From contig JALUMZ010000053.1 of NCBI GenBank assembly GCA_027055635.1, positions 2,369 to 14,479 of the forward strand: 12,111 nt of DNA, written 5' to 3'. The position numbers were made by a program, and so were the translations under genes. Positions 1 through 7,198 of this stretch are shown here, piece after piece; position 1 is the first letter of the stretch; each line of letters starts with the position of its first letter. Under the pieces are notes generated by a model that was not told where the DNA came from, searched no databases, and was given only the letters and a program-made list of their open reading frames with translations. Origin of the DNA: Campylobacteraceae bacterium. Its GTDB lineage: Bacteria > Campylobacterota > Campylobacteria > Campylobacterales > Sulfurospirillaceae.

Positions 1-1
1 A

Positions 2-1168
2 ATTTTTCTGTTTTTTGAGATTAATAAAGAAAATATGAAGGATATTGATGATTTTGAAGTGATACCGACTGACATATCTTTAGTTCAAAAAATGGTAAAT
101 ATTACCCAAGAAGAGCTGCAAATCCTTATGACGCTAGAGAAGCCAATTATGAGAGCAAAAGTAAATATGGTATATGAAACAAAAGAGATACTTTCTAAGA
201 ACAGGATAAAAATAAGGATGCCAAATAGTGTTATGTTGCAGCTTATTTGTGAAGAACTATTTAGTTGTGGAGTTGAATTTATATGTAAAAGCAGCGATAC
301 TAAAAAATATGATAGTTTTTTAGATTATGATGTAGAAATACCAAAAATTCCGGATATTGAAGTTACTCTCTTGGAAAATGGTGAAATCCTCATCATAAAA
401 GGTGATGAATATGCAAGCGATGATCTTAAGAAGGACTTAGATAAGTTTAAGGATAACAGCATAAGAAAATTTGTCTCTATTTTAAAGGAGAGAGAGCTTT
501 TTGATTTTAAAAGTAGTTGTTTTTACTTTTCAAAGAGATATGATGATAAGGTGATGTATCATGATAATGATAAAGGTATGCTCTCCTTAGTAGGGTTTCC
601 AGCATTTTCATCTATCAGAGATATATTTTCAGCGATAAAAAAGATGGATGAAAATGGAGAAAAACTTATAGAAAAGTACCAAGATGCTTTTCCTAAATTG
701 TATAGTTTTTTACATAGAGCCAAAATTCCCAAGAGATTATCAAATAATTTTTTTAATTATATAAGTTTCGTATCTTTAATAGTTGGTTTTAGCGATAATT
801 TTAAAGATGCAGGTGAGGTACTTATAGAAAAAGCTGAGGATTTTGGAGGACAAAAAGGGGTAAGAATTGATATGAAACTTCAAAATGAAGATAAAATACA
901 CTCCGATTTTGATCCATACAGGTTTTTAAGAAGTGCTATGAGTTTTAAATTAGCAGGGTGCGATGATATGACACTCAGCTATGGCATTATTGAAAGTTTT
1001 GCATATTTTATTTCAGATATGGCAGATGCACATAAGGAGACTCTGGGTTCTCAAAAAATAACATTAGGAGGTTCATTGTTTGGGTATAAACTTATATCTG
1101 AGCTAGTAGCAAAAAATCTTTTAGCAAATCATAATATATACTTTAATCATGAATTATCTATTGACTAA
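2..1168 (+). CDS. HypF-like protein, C-terminal part (5' end outside the window)
   Basis: This is a divergent relative of HypF, the carbamoyltransferase that helps make the cyanide ligands of [NiFe] hydrogenase. The frame is open to the left edge, so the ATG at 35 (no convincing ribosome site before it) is probably internal. Residues counted from that ATG: 7-42 resemble the late YrdC domain of HypF (FEVI, then EEL and EKPI, like FAVM...EE...PIVL). Residues 57-87 resemble the following part ending in TSAN (here KSSD). Residues 230-270 match the RLFDAvaaLLG...YEGqAA block (here RLSNNFF...GFSDNFKDAG), and 340-365 match the SGGVFQN block (here LGGSLFGYKL). The HHxAH metal-binding motif expected between these is absent, and the linking stretch is short, so ordinary HypF chemistry is doubtful. 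The family call is from my reading of scattered motifs. A non-catalytic paralogue or a protein with a changed role is inferred. Acylphosphatase and zinc-finger parts, if present, lie upstream of the window. Confidence 0.6.
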   Translation: MFLFFEINKENMKDIDDFEVIPTDISLVQKMVNITQEELQILMTLEKPIMRAKVNMVYETKEILSKNRIKIRMPNSVMLQLICEELFSCGVEFICKSSDTKKYDSFLDYDVEIPKIPDIEVTLLENGEILIIKGDEYASDDLKKDLDKFKDNSIRKFVSILKERELFDFKSSCFYFSKRYDDKVMYHDNDKGMLSLVGFPAFSSIRDIFSAIKKMDENGEKLIEKYQDAFPKLYSFLHRAKIPKRLSNNFFNYISFVSLIVGFSDNFKDAGEVLIEKAEDFGGQKGVRIDMKLQNEDKIHSDFDPYRFLRSAMSFKLAGCDDMTLSYGIIESFAYFISDMADAHKETLGSQKITLGGSLFGYKLISELVAKNLLANHNIYFNHELSID

Positions 1169-1194
1169 ATAAACTTTAGTCAATAGGACTAAAG
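1158..1194. repeat. Overlapping alternative hairpins at the end of the HypF-like gene
   Basis: A perfect 12-bp inverted repeat pairs 1158-1169 (CTATTGACTAAA) with 1175-1186 (TTTAGTCAATAG) across a 5-base loop and contains the stop codon of the HypF-like gene. A third segment, 1187-1194 (GACTAAAG), is perfectly complementary to 1174-1181, so two stems compete for the same middle arm. No T-run follows on either strand, so it is not a standard intrinsic terminator. It may still end or protect the upstream transcript before the hrcA promoter. Confidence 0.6.
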
Positions 1195-1202
1195 AAAACT
1201 AC

Positions 1203-1232
1203 TTGACAAAACATCACTCAATGTTGTATAAT
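1203..1232 (+). promoter_or_regulatory. Sigma-70-type promoter of hrcA-grpE-dnaK
   Basis: A consensus -35 box TTGACA (1203-1208) is followed 18 bases later by a consensus -10 box TATAAT (1227-1232). Transcription should start near 1239-1240, inside the CIRCE-like operator, and run into hrcA. Both hexamers are perfect, which suggests a strong vegetative promoter kept down by repressor rather than one read by a heat-shock sigma factor. Confidence 0.85.
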
Positions 1233-1236
1233 TACA

Positions 1237-1263
1237 TCAGCAATTAAAAGTGAAGAGTGCTAA
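1237..1263 (+). promoter_or_regulatory. CIRCE-type operator for HrcA
   Basis: The right arm GAGTGCTAA (1255-1263) is a perfect CIRCE half-site. At the standard nine-base spacing the left arm is TCAGCAATT (1237-1245), which matches the consensus TTAGCACTC at six of nine positions. The site overlaps the predicted transcription start and lies just before the hrcA ribosome site, the normal place for HrcA autoregulation. HrcA encoded next door is the expected repressor, with GroEL usually modulating its activity in this family. Confidence 0.85.
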
Positions 1264-1287
1264 TCTCTACTTTGGGAGGTCTGAACT

Positions 1288-2082
1288 GTGAAATTATCTA
1301 AGAGTGATGTTATTTTAGAGTCAATCATAAAGCAATACTTGAAGTCCAAAAGCCCTATAGGCTCAAGTGAACTTCAAGAAAGAATGACTCTAAACATATC
1401 CCCATCAACCATAAGGATCTATTTCAAACAACTTTCCAAAGAGGGTTCTTTGGTGCAGTTGCATGTGAGTAGCGGTCGAATTCCAACTGAACTTGCATTG
1501 AAAAATTATTGGATTGATAAGATTGATCCTCAAAAACCTCTTGAAATTGATAATATAGACAAGGTTCAAAACTCTGTGAGAGATTATGGGTTGTACTGCA
1601 TTTTGAAAAAAAGCAGAAACTCTACTTTTAAGGAGTTGGTAAAGGTTGGCAATAGGTTTTTGATATTGATTTTTGATGATGAGGAGGTTGTGATTAAATA
1701 TCATCATAAAGTAGAGATATTTTTAAATGATTTTATCGGTTATGATATGAGAGATTTGAAAAAGATTGCATCTTCAGTTGGGTTGTATGAATTGTATAGC
1801 AAATTAAATAGCATCCTCTTGCAAAATGCATTATTAAAAGAGGGAGTAAATGAGTTATACAATATAGCACAAGAATTAGAAGATGAGGCTTTTATACAAA
1901 GAGTTATAGAGCCTGGTTTTTTAGATACATTGGGAATAGGCATATATTTTGATGATTTTGTTCCAAAAGGGTGTATGGCAGTAAAACATAATGCAAAAAT
2001 AGATGAAGAATCTTTGCAAATGTTTTGCTTAGGTAAGCTAGATAGTGATTTTGAGAGTTTTTTTAATAATGCAAAGGAGTAA
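1288..2082 (+). CDS. hrcA: Heat-inducible transcription repressor HrcA
   Basis: HrcA binds CIRCE operators and represses chaperone genes until heat stress titrates it. Residues 1-70 form the N-terminal winged helix-turn-helix (SPIGSSELQERM, then SPSTIRIYFKQLSKEGSL), followed by the family's SSGRIPT-like turn at about 61-67. The rest is the GAF-like dimerisation region, which is divergent. At 264 residues it is much shorter than the roughly 340 of Firmicutes HrcA, as is usual for the Helicobacter/Campylobacter group. The start is the GTG at 1288, eight bases after a strong GGGAGG ribosome site (1274-1279). It is first in the operon, two bases before grpE, and should regulate itself through the CIRCE-like site at 1237-1263. 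Identity is secure from the N-terminus plus operon context. Confidence 0.93.
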   Translation: MKLSKSDVILESIIKQYLKSKSPIGSSELQERMTLNISPSTIRIYFKQLSKEGSLVQLHVSSGRIPTELALKNYWIDKIDPQKPLEIDNIDKVQNSVRDYGLYCILKKSRNSTFKELVKVGNRFLILIFDDEEVVIKYHHKVEIFLNDFIGYDMRDLKKIASSVGLYELYSKLNSILLQNALLKEGVNELYNIAQELEDEAFIQRVIEPGFLDTLGIGIYFDDFVPKGCMAVKHNAKIDEESLQMFCLGKLDSDFESFFNNAKE

Positions 2083-2084
2083 AG

Positions 2085-2639
2085 ATGAGTAAAAAGAAAG
2101 AAAAAGATATGGATCTACCACACAGTGATGAAGAGTCGGTCTCATTTGATGAGCTTGCTCAGAATGAAGAGAGTGTTGATGAGATTAAAATTTTAGATGA
2201 CAAGCTTAAGGAGTGTGAAGATAAATATCTTAGAATTCATGCTGATTTTGAAAATATCAAAAAAAGAATGGAAAAAGAGAAATATACAGCGGTTAGCTAT
2301 GCTCATGAACAGTTTGCAAGGGATCTGTTGCCGATTATTGATTCATTAGATATGGCACTAAATACTTGCCAAAAAGATGAGTGTAGTGTAGATGAGAACC
2401 TTTTAGACAAAGTCAAGGAGGGAATTAATTTAACGATAGAGCAATTCAAAAAGACATTTGAAAAGCATGGAATTGAATTGGTTGATATTAATGATGGATT
2501 TGATCCAAATTTTCATGAGGCAGTAATGCAACTTGATAGTGAGGACAAAGAGTCCGGTGAGATACTAGAGGTATTTCAAAAAGGTTACAAGATAAAAGAC
2601 AGAGTGCTAAGACCAGCGATGGTTAGCATAGTTAAATAA
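2085..2639 (+). CDS. grpE: Nucleotide exchange factor GrpE
   Basis: GrpE is the cytoplasmic cochaperone that releases ADP from DnaK and acts as a heat-shock thermosensor in other bacteria. The 184-residue length is typical. An acidic, disordered N-terminus (about 1-35) leads into the long coiled-coil dimer helix (about 36-105: KLKECEDKYLRIHADFENIKK, then ARDLLPIIDSLDMAL). The C-terminal beta domain carries the family signature (about 135-184: GFDPNFHEAVMQL, then GYKIKDRVLRPAMVSIVK). The ATG lies two bases after the hrcA stop, and its ribosome site AAAGGAG overlaps the end of hrcA, so translation is probably coupled. It sits directly before its partner dnaK. Confidence 0.97.
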   Translation: MSKKKEKDMDLPHSDEESVSFDELAQNEESVDEIKILDDKLKECEDKYLRIHADFENIKKRMEKEKYTAVSYAHEQFARDLLPIIDSLDMALNTCQKDECSVDENLLDKVKEGINLTIEQFKKTFEKHGIELVDINDGFDPNFHEAVMQLDSEDKESGEILEVFQKGYKIKDRVLRPAMVSIVK

Positions 2640-2662
2640 AAAATTAAATTAAAGGATAAAAA

Positions 2663-4540
2663 ATGGGAAAAGTTATAGGAATAGATTTAGGAACAACAAA
2701 TTCATGTGTTGCAATTTTTGAGCACGGAGATAGTAAAGTTATCCCTAATAAAGAGGGAAAAAATACAACTCCTTCAGTAGTAGCTTATACTGATAAGGAT
2801 GAAATTTTAGTCGGTGACACTGCTAAGAGACAAGCAGTTACAAACCCAAAAAGAACTATATATTCAATTAAAAGAATTATGGGTTTAATGTGTGATGAAG
2901 ACAAAGCACAACAGGCAAAAGATAGATTGCCTTATGAGGTAGTTGACAGAAATGGAGCTTGTGCTATAGAAATAGATGGCAAGGTATATACTCCACAAGA
3001 GATAAGTGCAAAGGTTTTGATGAAATTAAAAGAGGATGCAGAGGCATTCTTGGGTGAAGATGTAACAGACGCTGTTATTACTGTACCTGCTTATTTTAAT
3101 GATTCACAAAGAAAAGCTACAAAAGAGGCTGGAGTTATAGCAGGACTTAATGTTCTTAGAATCATAAATGAGCCTACAAGTGCTGCTCTGTCTTATGGAT
3201 TAGAGAAGAAGCATGCAGAGAAGATTGTTGTTTATGATTTAGGTGGAGGAACATTTGATGTTACTGTTTTGGAGACAGGAGATAGCGTGGTTGAAGTTCT
3301 ATCAACCGGTGGAGATGCATTTTTAGGTGGTGACGACTTCGATAACAGACTTATAGACTATCTAGCAGATGAGTTTAAGAAAGAGAATGGTATCGATTTA
3401 AAAAGTGATGTTATGGCTCTTCAAAGACTAAAAGAGGCTGCTGAAAATGCCAAGAAAGAGTTATCAAGTTCAACAGAAACAGAAGTAAATCTTCCATTTA
3501 TAACAGCAGATGCAAGTGGTCCAAAACACTTGGTTAAAAAGATAACAAGAGCAAAATTTGAAGCTCTTATAGAAGATTTGGTTGAGAAAACTATAACAAA
3601 GATTAAAGAAGTTGTAAAAGATTCTGATCTTGATAAAGGTGAAATCAAAGAAGTTGTTATGGTTGGTGGAAGTACGAGAGTTCCATTAGTTCAAGAAAAA
3701 GTAAAAGCATTTTTTGGAAAAGATTTAAATAAATCTGTAAATCCTGATGAAGTTGTTGCTATTGGTGCTGCTATTCAAGGTGCTGTTATCAAAGGTGATG
3801 TAAAAGATGTTCTTTTACTTGATGTTACACCTCTTAGTCTTGGAATTGAGACATTAGGTGGGGTAATGACAAGATTGATAGAAAAAGGCACAACAATTCC
3901 AGTCAAGAAGACACAAGTTTTTTCAACTGCTGAAGATAACCAGCCGGCAGTTACTATTCATGCACTTCAAGGTGAGAGAGAGTTTGCAAAAGATAATAAA
4001 TCTCTTGGACAATTTAATCTTGAAAATATTTCGCCTGCCCCAAGAGGTGTGCCTCAAATCGAAGTTGCTTTCGATATAGATGCAAATGGTATTTTAACCG
4101 TAAGTGCAACTGATAAAGCAACAGGTAAAGCACAAGAGATTAAGATTACCGGCTCAAGCGGATTGGATGAAAAAGAGATAGAGAAGATGGTCAAAGATGC
4201 TGAGCTTCATAAAGAAGATGATGAAAAAAGAAAGAAAACTGTAGAAGCTAGAAATCAAGCAGATGCACTTGCTCATCAAACTGAAAAATCTTTAGAAGAG
4301 ATGGGTGACAAAGTTGACGCAAGTGAGAAAGCTAAGATCGAAGATGCCCTAAAAGCTTTAAAAGATGTTTTAGCAAATGACTCTGCTACAAAAGAAGAGA
4401 TAGATGAAAAAGTAAAAGCACTAACAGAAGTTAGTCATAAGTTGGCAGAAGCTATGTATAAAAAAGATGATGCAAAAGGTGCTGAACCTAAGAAAGATTC
4501 AAAAGTTGATGATGAAATCATAGATGCCGAAGTAGAGTAG
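2663..4540 (+). CDS. dnaK: Chaperone DnaK (Hsp70)
   Basis: DnaK is the ATP-driven Hsp70 that holds and refolds exposed peptide segments. All landmarks are intact: phosphate 1 loop GIDLGTTNSC (6-15), INEPTSAALSYGL (168-180), phosphate 2 loop YDLGGGTFDV (191-200, with T197 where E. coli has its autophosphorylated Thr), adenosine loop VMVGGSTRVP (332-341) and the NPDEVVAIGAA block (360-370). The interdomain linker DVLLLDVTPLSLGIE follows (382-396), then the beta-sandwich and helical lid. The acidic end DDEIIDAEVE is typical. At 625 residues it is full length. AAAGGAT (about 2651-2657) precedes the ATG. It ends the HrcA-controlled operon; dnaJ is not here, and DnaJ must be encoded elsewhere. A terminator hairpin follows. 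Confidence 0.99.
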   Translation: MGKVIGIDLGTTNSCVAIFEHGDSKVIPNKEGKNTTPSVVAYTDKDEILVGDTAKRQAVTNPKRTIYSIKRIMGLMCDEDKAQQAKDRLPYEVVDRNGACAIEIDGKVYTPQEISAKVLMKLKEDAEAFLGEDVTDAVITVPAYFNDSQRKATKEAGVIAGLNVLRIINEPTSAALSYGLEKKHAEKIVVYDLGGGTFDVTVLETGDSVVEVLSTGGDAFLGGDDFDNRLIDYLADEFKKENGIDLKSDVMALQRLKEAAENAKKELSSSTETEVNLPFITADASGPKHLVKKITRAKFEALIEDLVEKTITKIKEVVKDSDLDKGEIKEVVMVGGSTRVPLVQEKVKAFFGKDLNKSVNPDEVVAIGAAIQGAVIKGDVKDVLLLDVTPLSLGIETLGGVMTRLIEKGTTIPVKKTQVFSTAEDNQPAVTIHALQGEREFAKDNKSLGQFNLENISPAPRGVPQIEVAFDIDANGILTVSATDKATGKAQEIKITGSSGLDEKEIEKMVKDAELHKEDDEKRKKTVEARNQADALAHQTEKSLEEMGDKVDASEKAKIEDALKALKDVLANDSATKEEIDEKVKALTEVSHKLAEAMYKKDDAKGAEPKKDSKVDDEIIDAEVE

Positions 4541-4549
4541 TTAAGTAGG

Positions 4550-4577
4550 TGAGCCAGTCAAAAAGGGCTGGCTCATT
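4550..4577 (+). terminator. Terminator hairpin after dnaK
   Basis: TGAGCCAG (4550-4557) pairs perfectly with CTGGCTCA (4568-4575), and a T-G and a C-G pair extend the stem to 10 bp around a six-base A-rich loop. It begins ten bases after the dnaK stop. The T-tract is short (ATTGATATT), so termination may be incomplete, but the GC-rich stem stands out in this AT-rich DNA and fits the end of the operon. Confidence 0.7.
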
Positions 4578-4586
4578 GATATTACT

Positions 4587-4768
4587 CATGGTAATTCAAC
4601 TTTAATATTTCATCAAGGAAAGTTTGATTTTTTCCTGCGGATCGGTTGCAAAATTATTAAAAATGCAAAACTCGCTTTGCTCAAACAGTTGCATTTTTGC
4701 CTTTGGCACATAATCTTGCAAGCTAAAAATCAAAATCCTTTCTTCAATATTAAAGTTGAATTACCGTG
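4587..4768. repeat. 182-bp imperfect palindromic element between dnaK and dsbD
   Basis: This stretch fills most of the 303-base gap between dnaK and dsbD and holds no gene. The ends are a perfect 20-bp inverted repeat (4590-4609, starting GGTAATTCAACTTTAATATT, with 4746-4765). The arms continue inward with matching blocks such as TTTGATTTTT against AAAAATCAAAA and TTGCAA.ATTAT against ATAAT.TTGCAA. They close with a perfect 10-bp stem AAAAATGCAA (4659-4668) and TTGCATTTTT (4689-4698) around a 20-base loop. The whole could fold into one long hairpin. No transposase is present. A non-autonomous repeat (MITE-like or REP-like) is the likeliest reading, but copy number cannot be judged from one copy. 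Confidence 0.75.
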
Positions 4769-4843
4769 GATATTGCTCTTGGTTTGGTACTTATTTACTT
4801 ACTTTTGATAGAATAAAAAAATTTTATCAAAAGGTTTTCTCTG

Positions 4844-6637
4844 ATGACAAATGTATTAAAAAAAATAGTAAAAGTATCTGTTTTATTGCTTTTTATAAGT
4901 ATATCACTACATGCTGCATTTCCAAAACAGAATATTTTAACTCCAGAAGAAGCTTTTAAAGTCAGCTCTGTGCAGTCAGACAAGGGTGTGGATATAAAAA
5001 TAAAGCTTGGTGATAAAATGTATGCTTATGATGATAAACTCCATGTTCAATTGCTTGAGCCCAAAAAAGTACTGCTAGATAAAGAATCAACTCGCCCAAA
5101 ACCTGTAAAATTTCATGAATTTATTGTGCATAGAAAAGATATTAATATTAATATACCGATGGATATTATCAGAAAATATGTAAAAAGTGGGAAATACAAA
5201 ATAAAAATTTCATATCAAGGATGTTCAGAAAGAGGGCTTTGTTACTCTCCCATGAGTAATACTTATGATTTTACACTCTTAAAAAGTGAAAAAAAAATTA
5301 AAACTCCACAAAACAATACTGTTTCTACAAATACTTCACAAGAAGATACTATAGCAAATACCATCAAAAATAGTAGTTTTTTGATAGTATTATTAACATT
5401 TTTTGGTTTTGGTTTACTACTCTCTTTAACTCCATGTGTTTTCCCTATGATTCCTATACTTTCATCAGTCATAGTATCGCAATCTAGTAAAGATATGAGT
5501 GTTAAAAAGGCTTTTTTCTTATCGCTGGTTTATGTTTTGGCTATGTCATTGGCATATACAATTGCCGGAGTTATGGCAGGCCTCTTTGGAGCAAATATCC
5601 AAACTGCTCTCCAAGATCCTTGGGTGTTATCAATCTTTAGTCTTATTTTTGTGCTTTTATCTTTCTCTATGTTTGGTTTTTATGATATACAGATGCCAAG
5701 TTTTATACAATCTAAATTATCTAAAAATAGCAACAAAGGCGGAGTAGTAGGTGTTGCAGTTATGGGTTTCTTGTCGGCATTGATAGTTGGACCTTGTGTG
5801 GCAGCACCACTTGCCGGTGCTCTTATATATATCGGTCAAAGTGGAGATGCCCTCTTGGGCGGTGCAGCACTTTTTGTGATGAGTTTAGGAATGGGCGTTC
5901 CGCTGCTGATTATAGGAGCAGGAGCAGGTAAATTTATGCCTCGTCCAGGAGTTTGGATGGATAATATCAAAGCATTTTTTGGTGTTTTGATGTTGGCTGT
6001 AGCCATATATATGCTTTCTAGAATACTCGATTCCCAGATTATTATGCTTCTTTGGATGGCATTACTGTTGATTAGCTCAATATATATGGGAGCTCTTGAA
6101 ACTTTAAATAAGGAAACTTCTGGGTGGTCAAAGTTTTTTAAAGGCATAGGTATAATCATCTTTATCTACTCTATTTTTCTGTTTATTGGTGCGATGAGGG
6201 GTGCAACAAATCCTTTAAATCCATTGGAAGAGAAAAATATAAAAGTAGCTAGGTTACAAAATTCAAATACAATAGCAGAGCATGCAGTATTTCAAAGAGT
6301 AAAAACACTTGATGAATTAAATAAGATTATTCAGAGTTCTAAGAAGCCTGTCATGATTGATTTTTATGCAGATTGGTGTATAAGTTGCAAAGAGCTAGAT
6401 GAAAAAACATTTAAAAATACTCAAGTTCGTAGCAGAATGGATAAAATGAAACTATTAAGAATTGATGTTACAAAAAATGACAATGAGGATAAAAAACTCT
6501 TAAAAAGATTCAATGTTTTTGGTCCTCCTGCTATAATATTTTTTAAAAATGGAGTAGAGTTGAAATCTTTAAAAGTAGTAGGATATAAAAATGCACAAGA
6601 GTTTGCACCTCAACTTGATAGGGTCTTGTTAAAATGA
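4844..6637 (+). CDS. dsbD: Thiol:disulfide interchange protein DsbD
   Basis: DsbD carries electrons from cytoplasmic thioredoxin across the inner membrane to periplasmic partners such as DsbC-like isomerases and cytochrome c maturation proteins. All three modules and all six redox cysteines are visible. A signal peptide (1-24, ending SLHA before AFPK) leads to an immunoglobulin-like alpha domain with C127 and C133 (QGCSERGLCYSP). An eight-helix membrane domain (about 175-450) carries C198 (TPCVFPMIP) and C318 (GPCVAAPLAG). A C-terminal thioredoxin-like domain (about 485-597) has C512-I-S-C515 and the usual PP turn at 561-562. At 597 residues it is full length (E. coli has 565). AAAAGG at 4829-4834 lies nine bases before the ATG. 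Its last bases overlap the start of the next gene (ATGA at 6634-6637), indicating translational coupling. Confidence 0.97.
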   Translation: MTNVLKKIVKVSVLLLFISISLHAAFPKQNILTPEEAFKVSSVQSDKGVDIKIKLGDKMYAYDDKLHVQLLEPKKVLLDKESTRPKPVKFHEFIVHRKDININIPMDIIRKYVKSGKYKIKISYQGCSERGLCYSPMSNTYDFTLLKSEKKIKTPQNNTVSTNTSQEDTIANTIKNSSFLIVLLTFFGFGLLLSLTPCVFPMIPILSSVIVSQSSKDMSVKKAFFLSLVYVLAMSLAYTIAGVMAGLFGANIQTALQDPWVLSIFSLIFVLLSFSMFGFYDIQMPSFIQSKLSKNSNKGGVVGVAVMGFLSALIVGPCVAAPLAGALIYIGQSGDALLGGAALFVMSLGMGVPLLIIGAGAGKFMPRPGVWMDNIKAFFGVLMLAVAIYMLSRILDSQIIMLLWMALLLISSIYMGALETLNKETSGWSKFFKGIGIIIFIYSIFLFIGAMRGATNPLNPLEEKNIKVARLQNSNTIAEHAVFQRVKTLDELNKIIQSSKKPVMIDFYADWCISCKELDEKTFKNTQVRSRMDKMKLLRIDVTKNDNEDKKLLKRFNVFGPPAIIFFKNGVELKSLKVVGYKNAQEFAPQLDRVLLK

Positions 6638-6906
6638 AAGTGATACTAATAGTAGATATTGAAAATCTTTCAGATAAGCTAACATTTGAAAAACATCTTA
6701 AAAGAGAGGGTTTTCTTTTGGTTGAAGGAGAAGAGTTTGCTTATGAAGGTGAGGCACATACTCATCTATTTAATACTAGAGCTTATATCTTTGAGGTTAT
6801 GACTAAGGCATTAGCTAAAATATCATTTAGTACTTGTAAAATAATATTTCAAATTGGAGAAAATCCGATGGAAGCATATATTTTTAATAAAGGGCACTTC
6901 CAATAA
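6634..6906 (+). CDS. Small protein of unknown function, coupled to dsbD
   Basis: I do not recognise this 90-residue protein. Its ATG overlaps the dsbD stop in an ATGA, so it is almost certainly translated with dsbD. There is no signal peptide or membrane helix, so it should be cytoplasmic. The strand/helix pattern looks like a small alpha/beta fold: a hydrophobic first strand (KVILIVDIEN, 2-11), an amphipathic helix (about 13-26), a strand (FLLVEGEE), a segment with TRAYIFEVMTKALAKI, and a final strand pair (CKIIFQIGE, then EAYIFNK). It has a single cysteine. The last four residues (GHFQ) and the stop codon come from the terminal repeat of the palindromic element that begins at 6890, so the native C-terminus may have been changed by insertion. 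Confidence 0.7.
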   Translation: MKVILIVDIENLSDKLTFEKHLKREGFLLVEGEEFAYEGEAHTHLFNTRAYIFEVMTKALAKISFSTCKIIFQIGENPMEAYIFNKGHFQ

Positions 6907-7159
6907 CCATATACACTGATAGAAGTATAGTATAGGGTGAGATTTCATAAGAGAAATTTGAAGTACTAGCCAAAGCTAATTCAAAAATTTATCTTGTAAA
7001 AGATTGCCCTATAATAGGCTTCCCTTCGGGCTTTATGAGGTTTCTTGCATACTTCGTTAGACTTTCTTGAATTAGCTAAGGCTAGTACTTCAAAAGTCTG
7101 CCTTGTCTGCAAAAAACCTCATAAAGCTATCAGTGTATATGGTTATTAGAGGTGCCCTT
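6890..7159. mobile_element. 270-bp palindromic MITE-like element with terminal inverted repeats
   Basis: This element occupies most of the 343 bases between the 90-residue gene and flgH and encodes nothing recognisable. The ends (6892-6922 and 7127-7157) are inverted repeats matching at 29 of 31 positions, starting GGGCACTTCCAATAACC, with one more A-A/T-T pair of bases outside each. Inside lie two long hairpins. The left one (6931-7013) begins TATAGGG/CCCTATA. The right one (7031-7126) begins with a perfect 13-bp stem CTTTATGAGGTTT/AAACCTCATAAAG. Their tips, 6957-6984 and 7067-7094, are inverted copies of each other (26 of 28). I see no clear target-site duplication and no transposase. It is best read as a non-autonomous element mobilised by an enzyme encoded elsewhere; its family is unknown. 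Confidence 0.75.
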
Positions 7160-7198
7160 AAGATAAAAAAGAGTTTGTCGAAGCACACATTTGATTTA

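Noticed and set aside
4784..4814. Sigma-70 promoter before dsbD (TTGGTA, 19 bases, TAGAAT)
   Set aside because: The -35 box matches at only four positions and the spacing is long; in DNA this AT-rich such matches are expected by chance, although some promoter must exist here.
4756..4959. A 67-codon open frame overlapping the start of dsbD
   Set aside because: It begins in the palindromic element, has no ribosome site, and is out of frame with the well-supported dsbD signal peptide.
6634..6906. Cas2-like or NYN-nuclease identity for the 90-residue protein, suggested by the opening strand VILIVDIEN
   Set aside because: Only the first strand is suggestive; no further acidic active-site pattern follows, and there is no CRISPR array or cas gene in the window.
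6880..7170. Target-site duplication flanking the palindromic element
   Set aside because: The flanks (AATA on the left, AAGA or TTAA on the right depending on the chosen end) give no convincing identical direct repeat.
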